Source of the DNA: DATMMS01 sp036824145
GTDB lineage: Bacteria; Chloroflexota; Dormibacteria; DASZGP01
Length of the DNA: 8,158 nt
Assembly: GCA_036824145.1 (NCBI GenBank)
Contig: DAITAT010000062.1
Coordinates: 1 to 8,158, forward strand
Reading direction: 5' to 3'
Both the position numbers and the translations under genes were made by a program. Numbering within the stretch: position 1 is the stretch's first letter; each line of letters begins with the position of its first letter. The notes beneath the pieces are model-generated. The model searched no databases, was not told the DNA's origin, and saw only the letters and a list, made by a program, of their open reading frames with translations. This document shows, piece by piece, positions 1-5,400 of this stretch.

Positions 1-47
1 TGACAGCCGGCGACTCCACCTGCGGCCGAGACCGAGCTTCACGTGTG

Positions 48-419
48 TCAGACGTGGTTATAGAGCTCGATCTGCCAGCGCCACTCGCTGCCGTCGTCGG
101 CATTCCACCAGGAGGTCAGCGTGCCGACCTCCCCGCCCGGTAGGATCACCAGCGTTCCAAGGTCGGCCTGCGTCGGCCAGCGGTCCTGCCGGCTGATTGA
201 ATCACCGCTGCGCTCAAGCCTGGTCATCGGGAAATACCTGCCCTCGCGGCGCAGCTCGTCGGCCCGGGAGAGGATGCGCTCCTCACCCTCCCTCACCAGG
301 ACTGCCAGCAGCTCCGGGGCGGCATGCACCCACAGGACCTGCGCGGGGTCGATCCGGGCGCGCGCGACCAGCAGCCCATTGGCGGCGGCGGCGGGGAACC
401 AGACTTCCCATGTCTCCAT
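48..419 (-). CDS. Small tryptophan-rich protein of unknown function (123 aa)
   Basis: A complete 123-residue ORF with ATG start and TGA stop. The start is well supported: GGAGGTGA lies seven bases upstream of the ATG counted from the GGAGG core. I do not recognise a named domain. The protein is soluble-looking, with no signal peptide or membrane segment. It has eight tryptophans, clustered at the two ends: METWEVW at the N-terminus, and SWWN followed by EWRW near the C-terminus. The middle (about residues 36-62) is charged and probably helical (EGEERILSRADELRREGR). The segment LGTLVILPGGEVGTLTSWW looks like a beta-hairpin followed by a conserved aromatic patch. It is the last gene of the likely operon, 76 bases after the ketoacyl synthase gene, so it may serve the same pathway, but nothing in the sequence shows how. 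Real-gene confidence is high; functional confidence is nil. Confidence 0.85.
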   Translation of the reverse strand: METWEVWFPAAAANGLLVARARIDPAQVLWVHAAPELLAVLVREGEERILSRADELRREGRYFPMTRLERSGDSISRQDRWPTQADLGTLVILPGGEVGTLTSWWNADDGSEWRWQIELYNHV

Positions 420-423
420 CAGG

Positions 424-431
424 TCACCTCC
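424..431 (-). promoter_or_regulatory. Strong Shine-Dalgarno site of the small 123-aa gene
   Basis: On the minus strand the bases read GGAGGTGA, a near-perfect match to the bacterial anti-Shine-Dalgarno sequence, ending four bases before the ATG at 419 (seven from the GGAGG core). It fixes the start of the small gene and is far stronger than the sites before the two larger genes, so this protein may be translated independently and at a higher rate. Confidence 0.8.
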
Positions 432-443
432 ATTTTCGTGCCG

Positions 444-467
444 GCTACTCGAGTACGAGCCAGTAGC
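444..467 (-). other. Possible short hairpin between the synthase gene and the small gene
   Basis: The 24 bases contain GCTA pairing with TAGC on the outside and CTCG pairing with CGAG inside around an AGTA loop, with a four-base bulge (CCAG) on one side. No run of T follows, so it is not a recognisable intrinsic terminator. It could be a weak processing or stabilising structure, or chance. It sits just upstream of the strong ribosome binding site. Confidence 0.2.
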
Positions 468-495
468 TCATGGTGGAGGGAGGGCCCGCCGTGCA

Positions 496-2451
496 TCAAC
501 CGCCGAAGGCGGCTCCCACGTCTTCTGAACCCGACGTGAACGCCTCAATCTCGAGGGTGTAGTCGGCCTCTGGCGGCTCTCGGGGTGCGCCAGCCGCGAC
601 CACCGTCGGATCGATACGCATGACGCTGTACCCGGCAACTGCACCGGCTCCGAACCCGGGCGCGAAGACCATCATGGGTCGGTCGATTACGCCTTCGGCC
701 ACGGCGTCGAAAATCGCCAGCGGAATGCTGGCCGAGGATACGTTGCCGACGTGCTCGATGTTGAAATAGAGCTGCTCCGGTGAGAGGCCTGCGACCTGTG
801 CGAGCTCGGTGACCATTGACTTGTTCGCCTGGTGGGGCACCACCAGGTCGATGCTCTCGAGCAACGAGCCCGGGCTTCCATCGAGGCGGGGAAGTGCCCG
901 TAGCTCATCCATCATCTGGATCAGGTACCGCTGCGCCAGTGCCCGGACCTGGGGCCCGTAAACTGTGATGTTGTTGCCGAAATCCTCGTTGGGCCAGATG
1001 ATCGAGTTCACCTCGCTGATCGGCCCGCTGGCGTAGGTCTGGATCACCTCGATATCGGGAGGTGTCCCCGGCGGGGCAGGGCCGATCACCATCGCCGAGG
1101 CGCCGTCGCCGAATATCATCCGCGATGGACGGACACTGCCGATCTTGTCCGAGAACTTCTCCGCGCAGACAACCAGGATCGGCCGATCGACCTCCTGCAA
1201 CAGTCTCACCGCCTCAGAGAGGCCGTAGGACAGGCCCGCGCACGCGGCGACGAGGTCGCATGATGAGTGCGTCTGGTAAATCCCCAGCTGGCCGGAGAGC
1301 CAGGTCGCAACCGAAGGGATCAACCTGGTGTTGGTACACGAACAGAACAGCACCGCACCTATCTCGCGTGGCTCCCGACCCGCCTTCTCGAGCGCTTCCT
1401 GAGCGGCCTCGAGCGAGATGTCTTCGAGATGACGACTGGTGTAGAGCCGGGCCGCGATGCCAGTCTTCGAATGGATCTCGTCGGCCGACATCGGCGACCA
1501 GTTGTAGGCTCCGTTGCGGACAAGGTCCTCATTTGAGCAACTCCGTTCGCCCTTGGCGACAGCAACCGATTCAATGCGAGGCATGATCGCGAACGCCTTG
1601 CGAGTCTCGACCGGAGCGAATGGGCGGACGGGCTGCTGCGACACCGCCGGGACCGGGGACCTGTGACGGCGACGGCCCCCGCTCTTTACCCGACGGATGA
1701 ATTGGAGGATCTCTGCGTCACGGGGGTAGAACATGACAACGAAATCGTCGTCACGAATCTTGCCCACTTCGCTCAGCCGGGCCTGGGAGAGGTTCCACGG
1801 GTACTGGTTGTGAGCCACCATGGCTCGGCGGTGGAGAGCCTCGAGCTCGGGGATTGCCTCCGTGCAATTGATGATGTCCTCGTAGCTGTACAGCGCATAG
1901 TCAGGGTCATGCGTCGTCAGTTGAAAAGTCAGGTTCCGAGGGTCGGCCAGGATTTCTGAAACGGTGGGCTTGATCGCGGCCAGATCTGTCGCGTCATGCT
2001 CCCGACGCTGGAAGACATCAAAAAGGATCTTGAAAATGCGGTCCTCTGCGTCATCGTCCCAGGTCGCCGGCAGCGCCGCATAGCCGGTCTCGACTGCGGC
2101 CACTTTGCGATCGCGATCCGCCCACTTCGTAAGAATCGGAAGAAACACGTTGTCGCGAAGCCGCGGCACATCGCGCCATCGGGTGGGCCGCTTCTCGTAC
2201 ATGGTCATGGCGTAGCGATTGACCCAGAAGATGTTGAGCGCAATGTCGCGCAGCAGTTCGTAGCGCCCTGGGTACGCACCGGCCGCGACCCCGTTCGCAA
2301 TTTCCGTGCCGGTGGGCGCTTTGTCCTCAAAGTCTCGCTGGATGACCGCGGCGAACTGGTCCAGGTCGTCGAAGACCGAGAAGTCCAGGTCCGGAAAGTA
2401 GTTGGACGGAAAGACCAACCTTCCGTGCTGGTTGAGCACGAAAGATTCCAT
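496..2451 (-). CDS. Ketoacyl synthase III (FabH-like) with an unknown N-terminal domain (651 aa)
   Basis: Residues about 290-615 form a ketoacyl-ACP synthase III (thiolase fold), which condenses an acyl thioester with a malonyl-type extender. Visible signature: nucleophile Cys404 in DLVAACAGLSYG, His540 in VVPHQAN, Asn570 in VGNVSSASIP, and the FGDGASA loop at 447-453, so the catalytic triad is complete. The FabH CoA-contact residues Trp32 and Arg36 align with Glu325 and Lys329 (ADEIHSKTGI), so a plain acetyl-CoA FabH role is doubtful. Residues 1-255 are a separate domain that I do not recognise; it is rich in Asp, Arg and aromatics. A basic/proline linker (256-289) follows. About 35 residues rich in Gly, Ala and acidic residues trail the synthase. 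FabH is usually about 320 residues, so this is twice as long. An in-frame TAA four codons upstream makes the ATG the earliest possible start; no good Shine-Dalgarno is seen, and the gene lies 34 bases after the carboxylase gene, suggesting translational coupling. Confidence 0.93.
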   Translation of the reverse strand: MESFVLNQHGRLVFPSNYFPDLDFSVFDDLDQFAAVIQRDFEDKAPTGTEIANGVAAGAYPGRYELLRDIALNIFWVNRYAMTMYEKRPTRWRDVPRLRDNVFLPILTKWADRDRKVAAVETGYAALPATWDDDAEDRIFKILFDVFQRREHDATDLAAIKPTVSEILADPRNLTFQLTTHDPDYALYSYEDIINCTEAIPELEALHRRAMVAHNQYPWNLSQARLSEVGKIRDDDFVVMFYPRDAEILQFIRRVKSGGRRRHRSPVPAVSQQPVRPFAPVETRKAFAIMPRIESVAVAKGERSCSNEDLVRNGAYNWSPMSADEIHSKTGIAARLYTSRHLEDISLEAAQEALEKAGREPREIGAVLFCSCTNTRLIPSVATWLSGQLGIYQTHSSCDLVAACAGLSYGLSEAVRLLQEVDRPILVVCAEKFSDKIGSVRPSRMIFGDGASAMVIGPAPPGTPPDIEVIQTYASGPISEVNSIIWPNEDFGNNITVYGPQVRALAQRYLIQMMDELRALPRLDGSPGSLLESIDLVVPHQANKSMVTELAQVAGLSPEQLYFNIEHVGNVSSASIPLAIFDAVAEGVIDRPMMVFAPGFGAGAVAGYSVMRIDPTVVAAGAPREPPEADYTLEIEAFTSGSEDVGAAFGG

Positions 2452-2485
2452 GGCGCTATCTTAGGCCGGCAACGCGGCAAGCGAC

Positions 2486-5400
2486 CTAACCGGCCGTCTC
2501 GGTCCGCTGAATGCCGCGCTGCACTGCCTCGATCAGGTACGGCCTGAGGTGGGCCGCCGGGATGATCTTGTGGACAGACCCCACTCGTAGGGCGCGCTCG
2601 ACGCTGTGCTCGGCATCGAATTCCGCTGCCACCTGGCCGAGCTTCTCGGAGCGAAGCGCCCCGTTGAGTTCGGCCAGCCGGCTTCGCAATTGTGTGCGCT
2701 CGCTCGTCGGCGCGGCCGCGATCTGAGCTTCCAGTTCGACGATGCGCCTGTCCGCCCGGACCCGAGCGTTCACCTCGCCCGTAAATACGACCGCGGCGGC
2801 CGGGGCTCCCCCGATCACGGATGCGTACGAGCCCTCCAGCGCGATGATCTCCATCTGGTCGTTCAGGGTCGCGGAGAAGACGACGAAGGCGCCCCCGTGG
2901 TATCGGGAAACCACGCAGAAGATGATCGGGCCCTTGAAGTTGACGATCGCCCGCCCGATCTCGGCCCCGTATTCGAGCTGAAGCTCGCGCAGCGATTCCG
3001 GCGACCCGTCGAAGCCGGACAGGTTGGCCAGGATGACAACCGGTCGATTGCCGCTCGCGGCATTGATCGTGCGCGCCATCTTCTTGGAGGACATGGGGAA
3101 AAGCGTCCCCGCCGTCCACTGGTCCGGCCCGTCCGGGCTCAACCGGCCGTGGCGCGCCAGAGGGCGTGACTCGATGCCGACCAGGCAAACGGGGTTGCCG
3201 CCGAGGTGGGCGTCGAAGACCACAACGGTATCCGCACCGCGCATTGCCGGCCAACGCTCCAGCGGCGGGTGGTCGTGGTCAATGGTGGCGCGCATCACGC
3301 TGCGGATGTCGAAGGGCTTCTTGCGGCCCGGGTTGGTGACGTCCGAGAAGATTTCGCCGATGGTGACGAAGTCCGTCCCCGGGCCGGCGTGGGGCTCGGA
3401 GCGGATATCGCGGTCAAACGGGTCCCGTGTGGCGGCGGGGCGGGGGAAACGCTCGCCGGGGGCGACATACGTGTGCTGATAGTGCGTAAGCAGTAACTCG
3501 CAAGCCGCCGAGAGGTCAGGCGCCCAGTACTGGCCCTGACCGTTTGGCCCCATGATCCGCTCATAGCCACCGATGCCGAAGTTGTCCTCGGCCGTCACCC
3601 CGCCGGAGTATTCCAGCGACAGCTTCCCGGTCAGGACCTGGGCGCTATCCGGGGTCATGACGAGGATGCCGCGGGTGTGCATGAGCATGGTGGCCTCTGC
3701 GTTCCAATACGGCTGCGCGCCCACGTTGATCCCCGCGACCAGTACGTTGATCTCGCCACCGGCCTGTGTGAACTGGATAATGCGCCGCAGTACACGCCCG
3801 ATCCAATCCATATGCTCGGTCCCGCTTTCCATGGAGATCTTCGCACCCGCGGAAACCGCTATCCATTCGACCGGGATGCTCATTCTCTCGGCTAAGTCCA
3901 GGGCGGCCATCACGCGACGGCATTCTGGTTCGGCAATCGCACCAAGCGCTTGGAGTGGATCGCTCAGGAGGGCCACCCGCTTGATCCCCTCCGGGTAGCG
4001 ACGAGTGGGCGTGCTGACGAGAGCGACGACCAGGCCGGCGGTGTTCCCCCCCGGGGGGCGGGCGACAGGAGCCAGGTTGCCGGCATCGTCCAGGTCGTAT
4101 TCGACCACCGACCCGGTCGAGGCGTCGAGGAGCCCCGCCTCCTCCGACCTGGTCAGCATGGGGAAGATCTCGTACGGGTATACCAGGCCGCGACGCCGCG
4201 CCTGGACTACCTTCTGGGTGTACGCATCGAGCTGCTTGAGGGGGTCCGTGGGGGCGTCACTCAGCCGCACCGTGAGGCCCGCACCGGGCTGGACGGAGAG
4301 GCGGATGACCATGTCGCGGGGCATACCCGACGGCGGATGCGCCATCCGCCCCTGGATCATTACCTGTTCGAGGCCCAGCCCCTCGGTCATTGGAGCAATC
4401 GTGCTCGCCAGCGGCAGGAGCTCGTCGAGCGGTTGCGCGTCGAGTCCGGGCCAGACGTAGAGCAGGATCCGGTTCCATTGCGGTCGCTGCTCGCGAGGAC
4501 GCTCCAGGTACGCGGCTCGCACGGCCTCCAGGCTGGCCGTGAGCATGTGTTCGAGCTCGGGAAGCTCGGTCACGCGGCCCTGGCGGTCGCGGGCCGGTGT
4601 GAGGTCGCGCACCTCGGCGATGGCGATGAGGCGCTCGTCGGCGTCGTTGTCGTGGGCGACGCAATCGAAGAGGAAGACGTCTTCATCGGAGGGCAGGCGA
4701 CGGATCCGGAAGTTCGCCTCCAGCCGCCACAGGTGGAGCCGGCGGGCAATCATGGGGTGCACCCCTCGCACGACCAGGTCCTCGGCGAACCCATCGGGGC
4801 TGCGGCGGAAGGTGAACTGATGAACCGGGACGTCTGAGTCCCCGTCGTCGCCCGGGCCACGGTCTACGGTCGCGACGGCAACTCGCCGGACCACCGGCGG
4901 CAGGCCGGCCGCGGCGATCACCGCGCGAATGGCGGTCGCGGACCCGTCGAGGTCGGGCATGGCTCGCCTGGACCACATGTAGAAGTCGACGACTACCTCC
5001 CCCGGCGCGCTGCGCTGGCGCAGGAATCTCACCAGCGTGCTCGCGGCGGAGGCTAGCTCCGTCATCTCCGCCATGCTGGTCACGACGTGGAGCGCGCGGC
5101 CGTCCTGTTGATAGTCGGCGGTGACGAATCGCCTGCCCTCGAAAATGACCGCTTTGAAGTTCTCGAGGTGCCGAATCTTGTAATAGCGTCGGGTGAGCAC
5201 CTCGAGCAGCGGTTCGTGCACCCCGGACTCCCCGGGCCCCGTGGGGTCGGCGAGCAGGCGCACCAACAGCTCCGGGCAGGCAACCAGCCTTTCGAAGCGC
5301 TCCGAGTAATCCGGCGAGCCGGGATGAGATGACAGGTAGGCCAGGTGTTCCCTCATCTCGGTGAAGGTCTGGGCGCGCGCTCGCGCCATGAGAGGCTGAT

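Noticed and set aside
1..47. Possible start of another gene (GTG at 43 on the minus strand)
   Set aside because: Only about 14 codons are visible before the window edge, with no ribosome binding site; cannot be supported.
121..539. Plus-strand open frames opposite the small gene and the end of the synthase gene
   Set aside because: Arg/Ser/Pro/Gly-rich translations typical of antisense frames in GC-rich DNA; no domain, and they overlap well-supported minus-strand genes.
2205..3254. A 349-codon minus-strand frame spanning the carboxylase/synthase junction
   Set aside because: Arg/Gly/Pro-rich shadow frame overlapping clear carboxyltransferase and synthase N-terminal coding sequence.
3950..4837. 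A 295-codon plus-strand open frame
   Set aside because: Lies wholly antisense to the central region of the carboxylase gene, with no recognisable motif or ribosome binding site; long antisense frames are expected in GC-rich coding DNA.
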